NCBI GenBank assembly: GCA_944323645.1
Contig: CALUTE010000008.1
Coordinates: forward strand, 1-64,000
DNA: 64,000 nucleotides
Direction: 5' to 3'
Source: an uncultured Helicobacter sp.
Lineage (GTDB): Bacteria > Campylobacterota > Campylobacteria > Campylobacterales > Helicobacteraceae
Position 1 is the first letter of the stretch. The number at the start of each line of letters is the position of its first letter. Shown piece after piece: positions 51,134 through 63,203 of this stretch. The notes under the pieces were generated by a model, which did not search any database, was not told the DNA's origin, and saw only the letters and a program-made list of their open reading frames with translations. A program made the position numbers and the translations under genes.

Positions 51134-52390
51134 TTAAGATAGTAGAGGCAATTGGCATGAGCTTTCGATAATGCACTGTTCAATCGTAAAATAGTTTATT
51201 CCATCTTTGTGGGTATATGCAATGTTAAAGTTTTGTGCATCAAGCGTATTTTTGATAATATACATTCCAAGCCCAAACCCCTGTGAATTGGGTTTTATAG
51301 AATCCTTAAAATACGGCTTAAAATATTCTTCAAAATGCATTTTTAGCGGTTCTCCCTTATTGGAAATAATCAAATTACGACCATCAGATTCTACAAAAAC
51401 CTTGCCATTAGAGCTATATTTAATAGCATTATCCACAAGATTTTTGACAGACATTGCAAATAATTCAAAGTCCGCTTTGATAAGATCATTTGGTGTTTTG
51501 TTGATTATTGGGTTTTGCTCGAGCTTATCAATAAGAAGCATTTTTTGTACATAATTTATTAGATCTTGGATAAGAAATTCACTTTTTTGCACTTTATAGC
51601 TTTTTGATGAGAGCTGTTCGATTTTGGCAAATTCATCGATAAGATAATTAAGCCTATAAAATACTGAAGTAAGACGCCGTTTTTGGATTGCATCTTCCAC
51701 CATCTCTGCAGCGATTCTGCCTTTTGTGATGGGAGTCTTTAATTCATGCATAATAGAGCGCAAAAAGAGTGTGCGTGATTTATTGAGAGCATCAATGCGT
51801 TTAATAGCTTTATCAAATTCATTAGCGAGTTCACCTATTTCATCTTTTTGAGGGATTCTGCATTCTACTTGCAAATCACCTTTGGCAAATTTACGGATTT
51901 GTCTACGCAAATAAACCATTGGCAGAAGTGATCGCATAACAAGGACAAAAAGCAGAATCAAAATAATAGAACCTATCAGAATAATAAGATAATAATTGCC
52001 ATAAAACCCCCTCATAGAATCCTTATAGAGAAAAACTTCATAGTTGTTGGTAAGCAAAATAAAAATATCTTGGTTAATTTCAATGGAGCGTAAAAAAATA
52101 CCATTTGGAGCATAAGGAATGCTATTGGATTCTAAAATCATTTTTTTTAATCGCATATCGTTAATCTGGATAAAGCCCATCTCCTTGAGATAGTCTTGAA
52201 TTGTCTCTAAACTATTTTGCTGCGAAATGATATGGTTAAATACAAGACTTATTTTTTCATATTTTTGTTTTTCGTTATCGTTAGCGTAGCGCTCTGCCTG
52301 AAATTTCAAAAAATAAAACGAAAAAGCAAAAAAGCTACCCATAGCAAATAAAAACAAAATAGTGATTTTAAAAAATATTGAATGCTTCAT
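51134..52390 (-). CDS. arsS: ArsS-type sensor histidine kinase
   Basis: The membrane sensor of the acid-response pair known in H. pylori as HP0165/HP0166. The 418 residues have a first transmembrane helix (10-30), a periplasmic domain of about 100 residues, a second helix (132-152), HAMP (155-205), the H box FLRSIMHELKTPITKGRI with His215 and a catalytic domain with NLVDNAIKYSS and GFGLGMYIIK. The H-box neighbourhood and RLNYLIDEFAKIEQLSSK match ArsS. The periplasmic domain has few histidines compared with what is reported for H. pylori ArsS pH sensing, so its signal may differ. It starts 12 bases after arsR. Confidence 0.88.
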   Translation of the reverse strand: MKHSIFFKITILFLFAMGSFFAFSFYFLKFQAERYANDNEKQKYEKISLVFNHIISQQNSLETIQDYLKEMGFIQINDMRLKKMILESNSIPYAPNGIFLRSIEINQDIFILLTNNYEVFLYKDSMRGFYGNYYLIILIGSIILILLFVLVMRSLLPMVYLRRQIRKFAKGDLQVECRIPQKDEIGELANEFDKAIKRIDALNKSRTLFLRSIMHELKTPITKGRIAAEMVEDAIQKRRLTSVFYRLNYLIDEFAKIEQLSSKSYKVQKSEFLIQDLINYVQKMLLIDKLEQNPIINKTPNDLIKADFELFAMSVKNLVDNAIKYSSNGKVFVESDGRNLIISNKGEPLKMHFEEYFKPYFKDSIKPNSQGFGLGMYIIKNTLDAQNFNIAYTHKDGINYFTIEQCIIESSCQLPLLS

Positions 52391-52402
52391 TAGGAATATT
52401 TC

Positions 52403-53083
52403 TTAGAATTCTAGTTTATACCCTACACCTCGCACAGAAATAATATGTTTTGGTTTTTTTGGATCATCTTCTATTTTTGCGCGTAAGCGACCAATAATAA
52501 CATCAATACTTTTATTTGAGCTTTCTGGGTTGATAGATTCTGATTCAATAGCGATTGCCTCGCGCGAAAAGACATTGCCTTTCTTACTGATAAGCAGTGT
52601 GAGAATCTCATATTCTGCACGTGTGAGATTGAGCTTTTTATCGTGGTAATAGATTTCGCGACTATTTTTGTCGATACGGAAAACAGGGTTTGCCTCTTTT
52701 TGATCGTCTCGCGCACCTTTTTGATTGTAGCGACGAAGAAGAGACTGGATTCTGGCAAGCAGCTCTTTTGGGTCGTAGGGCTTTGGCAAATAATCATCAG
52801 CACCATACTCTAACGCCTTTACCTTATCATCTACATCGCTTCGTGCCGATGAAATGATGATAGGGATATTTTTTTGCTTAGCAACTCGTTTGCAGACTTC
52901 GAGCCCATCGAGATTAGGCAAAGTGAGATCAAGCAGCAGTAGGTCAAAATGTTTAGCATTAATAGCGCTCATTCCTGTATATGGCTCATCATAGCTTGTT
53001 ACATTGATATTGTGTTGAGAGAGATATTCACTCAAAATTTCAGCAAGCTCAACATCATCTTCTATCATCAGGACTTCTAACAT
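52403..53083 (-). CDS. arsR: ArsR-type OmpR-family response regulator
   Basis: The partner of ArsS. From ATG 53083 (GAGGAATTTTC upstream) it has 226 residues: a receiver with MIEDD, phospho-acceptor Asp52 in [19 protein letters not shown] and DYLPKPYDP, then an OmpR-type winged helix ([53 protein letters not shown]). It is very close to H. pylori HP0166, which is essential there and controls urease, acid-response and outer membrane genes. An in-frame ATG 11 codons upstream lacks support. The structured element at 53251-53351 lies in its upstream region. Confidence 0.93.
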   Translation of the reverse strand: MLEVLMIEDDVELAEILSEYLSQHNINVTSYDEPYTGMSAINAKHFDLLLLDLTLPNLDGLEVCKRVAKQKNIPIIISSARSDVDDKVKALEYGADDYLPKPYDPKELLARIQSLLRRYNQKGARDDQKEANPVFRIDKNSREIYYHDKKLNLTRAEYEILTLLISKKGNVFSREAIAIESESINPESSNKSIDVIIGRLRAKIEDDPKKPKHIISVRGVGYKLEF

Positions 53084-53250
53084 TGAAAATTCCTCTTGTG
53101 TAGCAAATTTGCACAATCCTAGCAGAAATAGTTTGAATAATGAATTAAACTATGTATCAAGATATGCTAATCTTGCATAAAGTATCAAAATTAAACCAAA
53201 AATTATGAAGATGAAAGGATTTTATAACTGGAATTTATGTATCTCGTAAG

Positions 53251-53351
53251 AATAGCCGGTTAAGAGGGCTATTGCTGGAGGGGGAGCAACAGCCCTAACG
53301 GCGACTAGTATGGAGGGGTAGACTAGCCACCGCCGCCTTAAAGGCAAGCGG
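53251..53351. ncRNA. Candidate structured RNA with two G-rich (or C-rich) hairpin loops
   Basis: Between arsR and the gene at 53378 lies a GC-rich island in AT-rich sequence. Hairpin A: AGGGCT-A-TTGCT (53265-53276) pairs with AGCAA-C-AGCCCT (53285-53296) around loop GGAGGGGG. Hairpin B: CGGCG (53299-53303) pairs with CGCCG (53331-53335), and CTAGT (53305-53309) with ACTAG (53322-53326), around ATGGAGGGGTAG. AATAGCC at 53251-53257 could instead pair with GGCTATT at 53267-53273. On the minus strand the loops read CCCCCTCC and CTACCCCTCCAT, and TACAAT at 53352-53357 would be a -10 box. Strand is undecided. Confidence 0.55.
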
Positions 53352-53377
53352 ATTGTATCGATTTTTGGTAAATAAGA

Positions 53378-53797
53378 TTAATTCTTTTGTAAAAATTCAT
53401 CAATTAGGCACAATTCATACTGCAAAAAATTAATCACTAAATCCAATTTTGCCGCTTGATCCTGTAGTTGTGGCATCTTAAGCCCTTCAAAAAGAATTAG
53501 TAGTTTTTCACGTAGATTTTCAAGGAATTTTATTTGATCTTCGGTAAAACCCTGCCTTGCTACTACAAGGTTTGGCGAAATCACCTTGCCTTCTTTTGTT
53601 GGACTAGATTCTATGCTTGTTTTTGGCATTTTGAATTTTATGCCATCTGGTTTATTGTTTTGTATTGAAGATTTTGGCACATCTTGTTGTGTAGTAGTGT
53701 TAGAATCTACGTCTGTTTGATTGCTTTCTTGTATGTCTAGTGGGGTGTCTTGTGCCACTTCATCAAGAGTTTGCAAGATAAGGTCTTTCAGTTCCAT
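53378..53797 (-). CDS. Conserved hypothetical protein with disordered N-terminus
   Basis: A 139-residue protein, family not recognised. The first 75 residues are polar and low in hydrophobics (many Ser, Thr, Gln, Asp); the C-terminal half has two helices (FTEDQIKFLENLREKLLILFEGL and DQAAKLDLVINFLQYELCLIDEFLQ) that look like a helical hairpin. Such two-part architecture, upstream of a TPR-like gene with a three-base gap, suggests an interacting pair. It precedes the structured element at 53251-53351 on the same transcript. Confidence 0.65.
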   Translation of the reverse strand: MELKDLILQTLDEVAQDTPLDIQESNQTDVDSNTTTQQDVPKSSIQNNKPDGIKFKMPKTSIESSPTKEGKVISPNLVVARQGFTEDQIKFLENLREKLLILFEGLKMPQLQDQAAKLDLVINFLQYELCLIDEFLQKN

Positions 53798-53800
53798 ATA

Positions 53801-54052
53801 TTACTCCCAGCTTAGCAACCATTGCTCAAGTTTTTGATATTCTTTTTGTGTTGTGGCATTGATAAAAAGCTCAAGTTTATCGTGATTGGAGACAGAGAAA
53901 TTATGTTTTTGTGTTTTAAGGCGCATAAGGGCGGTATGCGCTTGCTTGTTTTTAGGGTCTTTGTGAAGAATCTCCTCATAAATCACCATAGCCTCTTCCT
54001 TGTGTCCTTGCATTTCATAGATGCTTGCAAGCATATTCGTGTTAATCGACAT
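53801..54052 (-). CDS. Small TPR-like protein
   Basis: Eighty-three residues with one clear tetratricopeptide-like helix pair (TNMLASIYEMQGHKEEAMVIYEEILHKDPKNKQAHTALMRL) and a short C-terminal region. It starts after AGGGGGTACA and is followed three bases later by the 139-residue gene. It lies 27 bases after leuB, so it is likely part of a leuD-leuB transcript. No function can be assigned; TPR units bind partner proteins. Confidence 0.7.
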   Translation of the reverse strand: MSINTNMLASIYEMQGHKEEAMVIYEEILHKDPKNKQAHTALMRLKTQKHNFSVSNHDKLELFINATTQKEYQKLEQWLLSWE

Positions 54053-54079
54053 TGTACCCCCTAAAGATTTTCAAAGTAC

Positions 54080-55147
54080 TTAAAGTTTTTTTATAGCCTG
54101 CACGATGAGTGCACCCATTTCTTGTGTACTGCAGAGCGTTTTGCAACCAAATTGCGCTATATCTTTTGTGCGCACACCATCTTTTAGTACATTTGCTACT
54201 GCTTTACGTATGGTACTTGCCATATCATAAAGCCCCAAAGAATTTTCTAGCAACATTGCTGCACTTAAAATTGTTGCAATCGGATTGGCAATACCTTTTC
54301 CGGCAATATCAGGCGCAGAACCATGTATTGGTTCATAAAGCGCCGTTTTATCACCTATGCTCGCACTTGGAAGCAAACCAATAGATCCAGTGATTTGGCT
54401 TGCCTCATCGCTCAAGATATCACCAAAAAGATTGCTCGTAAGCACTACGTCAAATTGTCTAGGATCACGGATAATTTGCATACTTGCATTATCAACATAT
54501 TGATGAGAGAGTGTAACTTCTGGATAGTCTTTACCGACACGAGTAACGACTTCACGCCATAATTCGCTGACTTCCAAAACATTTGCCTTATCAACCGAAC
54601 AAAGCTTTTTGGAGCGATGCATAGCAATACTAAAGGCTTTGTGGGCAATTCGTTCAATCTCTTGTGTAGTATAAACCATAGTATTGTAGGCTTTTGTAGT
54701 TTCTTTGGCGCGTGGTGTGCCAAAATAAATACCACCAATGAGCTCGCGCACAATTACAAAATCTACTCCAGAAATCACCTCAGGCTTCAGTGTGCTTGCT
54801 TCTAATAGCTCATTAAATACAAGGGTGGGACGGAGATTAGCAAACACCCCAAGCTCCTTGCGCAAGCGTAAAAGCCCACTTTCTGGACGTTTTTGCTTGG
54901 GGAGATTATCCCACTTTGTTCCACCGATTGCTCCAAGTAGTACCGCCTCTGCTCTAAGACATCCATCTATGGTTTCTTGGGGTAAGGGATCACCGTAGGC
55001 TTCGTATGCGCACCCACCCATAAGATATGTATGAAAGGTAAAAGTAGTATTGAATTTTTCTCCTACTGATTCTAGAATCTTGAGTGCCTCATCAACCACT
55101 TCAGGACCGATTCCATCACCTTTTATGATAGCTAAATTATGCGACAT
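54080..55147 (-). CDS. leuB: 3-Isopropylmalate dehydrogenase
   Basis: LeuB oxidises and decarboxylates 3-isopropylmalate with NAD in leucine synthesis. The 355 residues show GDGIGPEVVDEALKIL, RPESGLLRLRKELGVFANLRP, VRELIGGIYFG, SHQYVDNASMQIIRDPRQFDVVLTSNLFGDILSDEASQITGSIG and HGSAPDIAGKGIANP. It lies 27 bases after leuD; leuA and leuC are not in the window. H. pylori lacks this pathway. Confidence 0.97.
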   Translation of the reverse strand: MSHNLAIIKGDGIGPEVVDEALKILESVGEKFNTTFTFHTYLMGGCAYEAYGDPLPQETIDGCLRAEAVLLGAIGGTKWDNLPKQKRPESGLLRLRKELGVFANLRPTLVFNELLEASTLKPEVISGVDFVIVRELIGGIYFGTPRAKETTKAYNTMVYTTQEIERIAHKAFSIAMHRSKKLCSVDKANVLEVSELWREVVTRVGKDYPEVTLSHQYVDNASMQIIRDPRQFDVVLTSNLFGDILSDEASQITGSIGLLPSASIGDKTALYEPIHGSAPDIAGKGIANPIATILSAAMLLENSLGLYDMASTIRKAVANVLKDGVRTKDIAQFGCKTLCSTQEMGALIVQAIKKL

Positions 55148-55174
55148 TTTCTCTCCTTAAGAAGACTTTAGAAT

Positions 55175-55723
55175 CTAAGTTTGTTGCTGCAATTGTGTTT
55201 TTGCATATTCAATAAGTCCGCCACTTTGCAAGAGTTCAAGCATAAAAGAAGGAATAGGACTGAAAGTATAGGTACTGTTTGTAGTGAGGTTTTGTATGGT
55301 ATTTTTTTGAAGATTAACTTCTAAGATATCACCTTCATTAGCTTGTGTAATTTCCTTGCATTCAAGAATCAAGAGTCCAGTATTGAAGGCATTACGATAG
55401 AAAATGCGTGCAAAATTTGGCGCAATCACACACGCAATCCCAGCCGCTTTTAGTGCCAATGGAGCGTGTTCTCGGCTTGATCCACAGCCAAAGTTTTCAT
55501 CAGCTATGATAAAATCACCTACATTAATTATATCAGCAAACCCTGCACGTACGTCTTCCATAATATGTTTAGCAAGAATATTCTCATCACTTGTGTTGAG
55601 GTATCGTGCCGCAATAATGACATCCGTATCGATATTAGCACCAAATTTCCAAGCTTTGCCTTTGATTTTTGTAGTCATACTATCTGCTGTGATGTTGGCA
55701 GAATATTGCGAAGATGTTTGCAT
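55175..55723 (-). CDS. leuD: 3-Isopropylmalate dehydratase small subunit
   Basis: LeuD pairs with LeuC to isomerise isopropylmalate. From ATG 55723 (AAGGAGAGTAT upstream) the protein has 182 residues: WKFGANIDTDVIIAARYLNT, DFIIADENFGCGSSREHAPLALKAAGIACVIAPNFARIFYRNAFNTGLL. The first 20 residues are polar and may be an extension. It heads the minus-strand leuD-leuB-TPR-139aa run, divergent from gatA. Confidence 0.95.
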   Translation of the reverse strand: MQTSSQYSANITADSMTTKIKGKAWKFGANIDTDVIIAARYLNTSDENILAKHIMEDVRAGFADIINVGDFIIADENFGCGSSREHAPLALKAAGIACVIAPNFARIFYRNAFNTGLLILECKEITQANEGDILEVNLQKNTIQNLTTNSTYTFSPIPSFMLELLQSGGLIEYAKTQLQQQT

Positions 55724-55954
55724 ATACTCTCCTTGAGACAAAATAAATTTTTACTCTCTTAAATATTTTAGATTTTAGAATTGTAGCAAGTTTGGTGCAA
55801 AAAAACGCAAAGAGTTTATAGAGAATCCATCTCAAAAGAAGTTAAAAGTTTTAAAACCCAGTTCTTAGATTTTATACACAGAATTTATTTTGTATCTGGT
55901 TATACAGAAATAATATAATGCCTAAAACCTAGTAAGGTTTAAGTTATTTTGCCT

Positions 55955-55960
55955 TATAAT
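55955..55960 (+). promoter_or_regulatory. -10 element for gatA
   Basis: TATAAT after CCT, 42 bases before the chosen gatA start. An AAACCT-AGTA-AGGTTT dyad lies just upstream at 55925-55940 and could be an operator. Confidence 0.45.
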
Positions 55961-56001
55961 GCTGCTTATTGAATCATAGAGATTTCACAGAGGATATATT
56001 G

Positions 56002-58805
<2,804 letters not shown>

Positions 58806-58858
58806 ATTTTGCGTGCTCTTAGTGATCTGAATAACTGCTAAAAACCAAGGGATAATGC

Positions 58859-59863
58859 GTGGCAACACTTATTGTGAGCGGTGATACTTCACAGAGTGCG
58901 TTTAATGAAGAATTTGGAGAGCACTATTCAAGCTTACGTGAGGGAGCGTTAAGTGAAAAACTTGCAAAGCATATTATGCCAGCAAGGATTTTTTTACAGA
59001 AACATCTTGATTTATGGCATACAACATATAATGTATCCAAATTAGATTTTTATATAGATACAGAATCTAGCAATTCAGATTCTAGCATAACACAGAAGAA
59101 AAATATGCGTCATATATGGATTTTAGATATATGTTTTGGGCTTGGGTACAACGCATTACTCTCACGTATTTTTGCTTCATATGATAATGTGCATATTCAT
59201 ATTGTTTCGCTTGAGCAGGATAGACATACGCTTATGCTTGCCAAAGCAATCCACATGTTAGATTCCCATATTATAGAGCATTTGAGGCTAGGAGAGTGTG
59301 TTCAGATTTTAGCAAACCCGACAAAAAACTCCTCTGTGAGTTTGCAGATTATTTGGGGCGATGCAAAAGATCAGCTTGCCATATTAGCACATCATTATGA
59401 GCAGAATCTGGATTGTATGACTTCTGATTTTTATGGATTTGACATTGTTTATCACGACCCATTTAGTTCCAGCAAGAATCCAAGCCTTTGGGATAGAGAA
59501 TATTTTGATTTGCTATTCCGCATCACAAAAAGCTCTTGTCTTATTACGACATACGCAACGAAAAAAAACCTTATTGAGATTGTACAAGATGTCGGGTTTT
59601 TGACATATCGTTATAGGGTAGATTCTATGCAGTTGCGGCATTTGAAGGCATTGCTAGAAGATATACTTAAAGACCAGATGCCTTCAGGGTTTATATCGGC
59701 ACTACAAGAGAAACGACTATCTTTTGCGGATAGTACAGAAATGTCAAGAAGTAATAATTCGATTCTTGCAGATTCTGCTTTAAGAAAAAAATGCACAATA
59801 CGCTCATCAAGCCTTTTTAGCAAAACACCTTTGTGTTTTATGCATAATGTAAGTAGCGCGTAG
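58859..59863 (+). CDS. MnmC-like (DUF752) SAM methyltransferase domain protein
   Basis: A 334-residue protein with the fold of the N-terminal half of MnmC, which methylates the 5-aminomethyl group of wobble uridine. Seen are FNEEFGEHYSSLREGALSEK (the typical N-terminal substrate segment), the SAM motif WILDICFGLGYNALL, IIWGDAKDQL and VYHDPFSSSKNPSLWDREYFDLLF. The FAD domain of bifunctional MnmC is missing. The C-terminal 60 residues are Ser-rich and poorly conserved-looking. The start is GTG 58859 after AAGGGA. It lies between guaB and fmt. Confidence 0.75.
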   Translation: MATLIVSGDTSQSAFNEEFGEHYSSLREGALSEKLAKHIMPARIFLQKHLDLWHTTYNVSKLDFYIDTESSNSDSSITQKKNMRHIWILDICFGLGYNALLSRIFASYDNVHIHIVSLEQDRHTLMLAKAIHMLDSHIIEHLRLGECVQILANPTKNSSVSLQIIWGDAKDQLAILAHHYEQNLDCMTSDFYGFDIVYHDPFSSSKNPSLWDREYFDLLFRITKSSCLITTYATKKNLIEIVQDVGFLTYRYRVDSMQLRHLKALLEDILKDQMPSGFISALQEKRLSFADSTEMSRSNNSILADSALRKKCTIRSSSLFSKTPLCFMHNVSSA

Positions 59864-59894
59864 TATCTTAAATTACACTAGAGTGAGTAAGTAG

Positions 59895-60803
59895 ATGAAT
59901 ATCGTATTTATGGGAACACCAGTCTTTGCTCAGATCGTCTTTGAAGTATTGTGTGATAAGCATAATATTTTAGCTGTTGTTACGCAGCCAGATAAGCCAG
60001 TGGGGCGCAAAAATATTATTACCCCCCCACCTGTAAAACTGGCAGCGGTTAAAAATAATATAACAGTTATGCAACCTCAAGTTTTAGATTCTGCATTTGG
60101 TGAAGCAATTAAGATATTGTGCCCTGATGTGATTATCGTTGTAGCATATGGCAAGATTCTTCCGCGTTTTGTGCTCGATATTGCGCCTTGTATTAATTTG
60201 CACGCTTCGATTCTGCCAAAATATCGTGGAGCAAGCCCAATTCAGCAGATGATATTAAGTGATGATAGTGATTTTGGTATAAGTATTATGCAAATGAGCG
60301 ATGGGGTTGATAGTGGCGATATTTTGTGTATTAAAAAGTTTGCGCGTAGCAATGAAGACTATCCCACACTTGCACAAAGACTTGCTAAACTTGGTGCTCA
60401 AGCAATTTGTGAGGTTTTAGAAAAATTTGATACGATCCAGCCATATCCTCAAGACGAAGCGCAAGCAAGTTACTGTAAAAAAATCACCAAGGCTGATGGA
60501 CTTATTGATTTTGATGATGCACAATATATCTACAAAAAATGGCTCGCCTTTAAGGAGTGGCCCGGTTTATACTTGGCAAGTGGCATTAAACTTTTTGAAA
60601 TCAGTGTAGCAGAATCTAATCTAATAACAGATACATTAGATTCTGCAAAAAGTGGCGAGATTCTTAATATAAAACCTTGTATTATTGCTTGCAAGAAAGG
60701 GGCTTTGCTTATTGGTGCAATGCAGTCCCCAAGCAGAAAACGTATGCAGGCTGATGTGTTCTTGCGCTCACGTTCTCTAAAAATAGGGGATATACTACAA
60801 TAG
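59895..60803 (+). CDS. fmt: Methionyl-tRNA formyltransferase
   Basis: Fmt formylates initiator Met-tRNA with 10-formyl-THF. The 302 residues contain MNIVFMGTPVFAQIVFE, VTQPDKPVGR, INLHASILPKYRGASPIQ (catalytic Asn/His and the SLLP-type motif), QMSDGVDSGDILCI and the C-terminal OB-like domain with MQADVFLRS. It is followed 11 bases later by birA, as in H. pylori HP1141-HP1140. Confidence 0.96.
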   Translation: MNIVFMGTPVFAQIVFEVLCDKHNILAVVTQPDKPVGRKNIITPPPVKLAAVKNNITVMQPQVLDSAFGEAIKILCPDVIIVVAYGKILPRFVLDIAPCINLHASILPKYRGASPIQQMILSDDSDFGISIMQMSDGVDSGDILCIKKFARSNEDYPTLAQRLAKLGAQAICEVLEKFDTIQPYPQDEAQASYCKKITKADGLIDFDDAQYIYKKWLAFKEWPGLYLASGIKLFEISVAESNLITDTLDSAKSGEILNIKPCIIACKKGALLIGAMQSPSRKRMQADVFLRSRSLKIGDILQ

Positions 60804-60814
60804 GGATTGGCTCA

Positions 60815-61468
60815 ATGTATAAGACTATGCGCATAGAATGTGAAGAAACCCTAGATTCTACCCAAGAGGAATTGCGTCGCAGATTGATCAAGGATATGAA
60901 AGCACCCTTGTGTATTGTTGCAAAACATCAGACAAATGGACGCGGGTCTCGTGGAAATGTTTGGGAAAATGAGATAGAGGCACTTATGTTTTCGTTTGCT
61001 TACAATAAGCCTTTGTGCCTACCTGATGATATACCACCACAAAGCATAGCAATTTTTTTGGGATTTGTCATTAAGGAATATCTTGCAATGTCTGGCTCAA
61101 AAATATGGCTAAAATATCCTAATGATCTTTATATTGCAAAACAGAAAGTTGGCGGAATTCTTGTGGAAAAATGGCGAGATGTTTTATTGTGTGGTGTTGG
61201 TATAAATCTTATAAGTACAAAATTCGGTGCGCTCGATATAGTCCTTGATAAATCAGTATTTTTGAAGGATATTTTCAAAGTTTTGCAAAATCCTCCGAGT
61301 TGGAAGCAGACTTTCAGAAAATATAAGTTAGAATTTCACAAGAATTCTTCTTTCTCGTTTCATTTAGGCACAGAATGCATATCTCTTGAGAATGCTCTTT
61401 TACTTGAAGATGGTGGGCTTGATGTAGACGGAAGAATAATTTATAATTTAAGAAGTTATGGAGCGTAG
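60815..61468 (+). CDS. birA: Biotin--protein ligase BirA
   Basis: BirA attaches biotin to acetyl-CoA carboxylase. The 217-residue enzyme lacks the helix-turn-helix repressor domain of E. coli BirA, so it acts only as a ligase. Motifs: ETLDSTQEELRRRL, HQTNGRGSRGNVWE (the biotinyl-AMP loop), IWLKYPNDLYIAKQKVGGILVE and LLCGVGINL. It ends three bases before parA. Confidence 0.93.
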   Translation: MYKTMRIECEETLDSTQEELRRRLIKDMKAPLCIVAKHQTNGRGSRGNVWENEIEALMFSFAYNKPLCLPDDIPPQSIAIFLGFVIKEYLAMSGSKIWLKYPNDLYIAKQKVGGILVEKWRDVLLCGVGINLISTKFGALDIVLDKSVFLKDIFKVLQNPPSWKQTFRKYKLEFHKNSSFSFHLGTECISLENALLLEDGGLDVDGRIIYNLRSYGA

Positions 61469-61471
61469 ATA

Positions 61472-62284
61472 ATGTATGAAGTAATTACTGTGGCTAACCA
61501 AAAAGGTGGAGTGGGCAAAACAACTACCTCTGTAAACTTGGCAGCATCTTTAGCGATTGCAGAGAAGCGTGTTTTACTAATAGACTTTGATGCACAATCA
61601 AATGCGACAACAAGTCTTGGGTTTCGACGTTCAGATATAGAATTTAATATATATCACGTTCTTATGGGGAGTAAGAAAATTTCTGAAGTTATCAAGAAAA
61701 CGAATGTTCCCTTTATGGATCTTGTGCCTTCTGATATAGGACTTGTTGGAATCGAAAAAAATTTTTATAGCAACAAAAATGGAAGAGAATTGATTTTGAA
61801 GAAAAAAATTGTAGAGATAGGTGATCGCTATGATTTTATTATTATAGATTCTCCACCAGCACTTGGTCCTTTAACTATTAATGCTCTTGCTGCGGCTGAC
61901 TCGGTCATTATCCCAATACAGTGCGAGTATTATGCTTTGCAAGGACTTGCGCAGCTGATTAATACAATTCGTCTGCTTAAAGATAATGGTATTAATCCTG
62001 GGCTTAAGGTTAGAGGACTTTTACCGACAATGTTCTCTGCACAAAACAACTTGTCTAAGCAGGTTCTTGTAGAACTTTCACGGCATTTTGATTCCCAACT
62101 TTTCAAAAAATCAAGTGGATCTAACAATCAAGAAAAACAAGAAGATTCTTATATTATTATTCCTCGTAGTGTCAAGCTTGCTGAATCTCCGAGTTTTGGA
62201 AAACCTGTTTTGCTTTATGATATTAAGTCAAGTGGTAGTGTAGCATACCAAGATCTTGCTCAAGCAATCTTGCAAGGAGCATAG
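61472..62284 (+). CDS. parA: Chromosome partitioning ATPase ParA (Soj)
   Basis: ParA is the ATP-dependent DNA-binding switch that moves ParB-parS complexes to segregate the chromosome origin. The 270 residues begin with the deviant Walker A (ANQKGGVGKTTTSVNLAA), then VLLIDFDAQSNATTSLG, FIIIDSPPALGPLTINAL and IPIQCEYYALQGLAQL. It overlaps none of its neighbours and is followed one base later by parB. Confidence 0.96.
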   Translation: MYEVITVANQKGGVGKTTTSVNLAASLAIAEKRVLLIDFDAQSNATTSLGFRRSDIEFNIYHVLMGSKKISEVIKKTNVPFMDLVPSDIGLVGIEKNFYSNKNGRELILKKKIVEIGDRYDFIIIDSPPALGPLTINALAAADSVIIPIQCEYYALQGLAQLINTIRLLKDNGINPGLKVRGLLPTMFSAQNNLSKQVLVELSRHFDSQLFKKSSGSNNQEKQEDSYIIIPRSVKLAESPSFGKPVLLYDIKSSGSVAYQDLAQAILQGA

Positions 62285-62285
62285 T

Positions 62286-63149
62286 TTGGCAAAAAAACAA
62301 GCGCTCGGTAGTGGTCTTGGCGAACTACTAGGGGAAGTACAAAGCGCATATGAAAAAAATCTTAACGAATATACAGAATCTGTTATTGAACTTAATGTGG
62401 ATATCATCAAACCAAACCCTTTCCAACCACGGAAAACTTTTGAGCAAGATTCTTTAAATGATTTGGCACAATCTATTCTTGATCATGGGCTTTTGCAGCC
62501 CATACTTGTTTATGATGATGCTGGAGATTTTTTTCTTATTGCAGGAGAGCGCAGACTTCGTGCAAGCAAAATTGCAAAAAAATCTACGATTAAAGCTATT
62601 GTTGCAAATGATTTTATTGATAAGAGTCGGCTTAGAGAAGTTGCTCTTATCGAGAATATTCAGCGCGAGAATTTGAATCCACTGGAATTGGCGCATTCAT
62701 ATCAAGAATTGATTGATGATTATAAAATTACACACGAGGATCTTGCTAAGCGTCTCAAGAAGTCTCGTACGCAGATTACAAATAGTTTGCGTATTTTGGA
62801 GTTATGTTCTTATGTGCAAGATTTAATTTCAAAAAACAAAATCACACAAGGGCATGCAAAGGTTATGGTTGGGCTCACTGAAAAAGACCAAGAAGTGCTT
62901 GCAGATTCTATTGTGGGGCAAAAGCTCTCTGTACGTGAGACGGAAAATCTAATAAAAAATCTTAAACAATCACAGTCATCTCAAAAAAAACGTGCTGTTA
63001 GCAACATAAATAAAATAAGTCCAGAGTTACAAAAGCTTCAAGAGGTGTTTTTACAAATTGGTATTAGTACAAAGATATCACCGCAAGGTATTACTATTCA
63101 ACCCAAAGAGGAAAAAATTCTTTACCTAATTGAGAAATTAAAATCTTGA
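62286..63149 (+). CDS. parB: Chromosome partitioning protein ParB (Spo0J)
   Basis: ParB binds parS, spreads as a CTP-dependent clamp and works with ParA. I chose TTG 62286, five bases after AAGGAGC; it gives (M)AKKQALGSGLGELLG, the usual ParB start, 287 residues. Motifs: KPNPFQPRKTF, LIAGERRLRASKIA (the CTP/GERR box), EVALIENIQRENLNPLELAHSYQELID and the helix-turn-helix THEDLAKRLKKSRTQITNSLRIL. No parS match was found by eye. Confidence 0.95.
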   Translation: MAKKQALGSGLGELLGEVQSAYEKNLNEYTESVIELNVDIIKPNPFQPRKTFEQDSLNDLAQSILDHGLLQPILVYDDAGDFFLIAGERRLRASKIAKKSTIKAIVANDFIDKSRLREVALIENIQRENLNPLELAHSYQELIDDYKITHEDLAKRLKKSRTQITNSLRILELCSYVQDLISKNKITQGHAKVMVGLTEKDQEVLADSIVGQKLSVRETENLIKNLKQSQSSQKKRAVSNINKISPELQKLQEVFLQIGISTKISPQGITIQPKEEKILYLIEKLKS

Positions 63150-63203
63150 TTTAAGGTTTGGATTGTTAGAATTGAAAGAGTTAAATTATAAAAGGAAGAA
63201 TAG

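Noticed and set aside
61472-63149. parS site near parAB
   Set aside because: No dyad close to TGTTTCACGTGAAACA was seen by eye; an automated search with the epsilonproteobacterial parS consensus would be needed.
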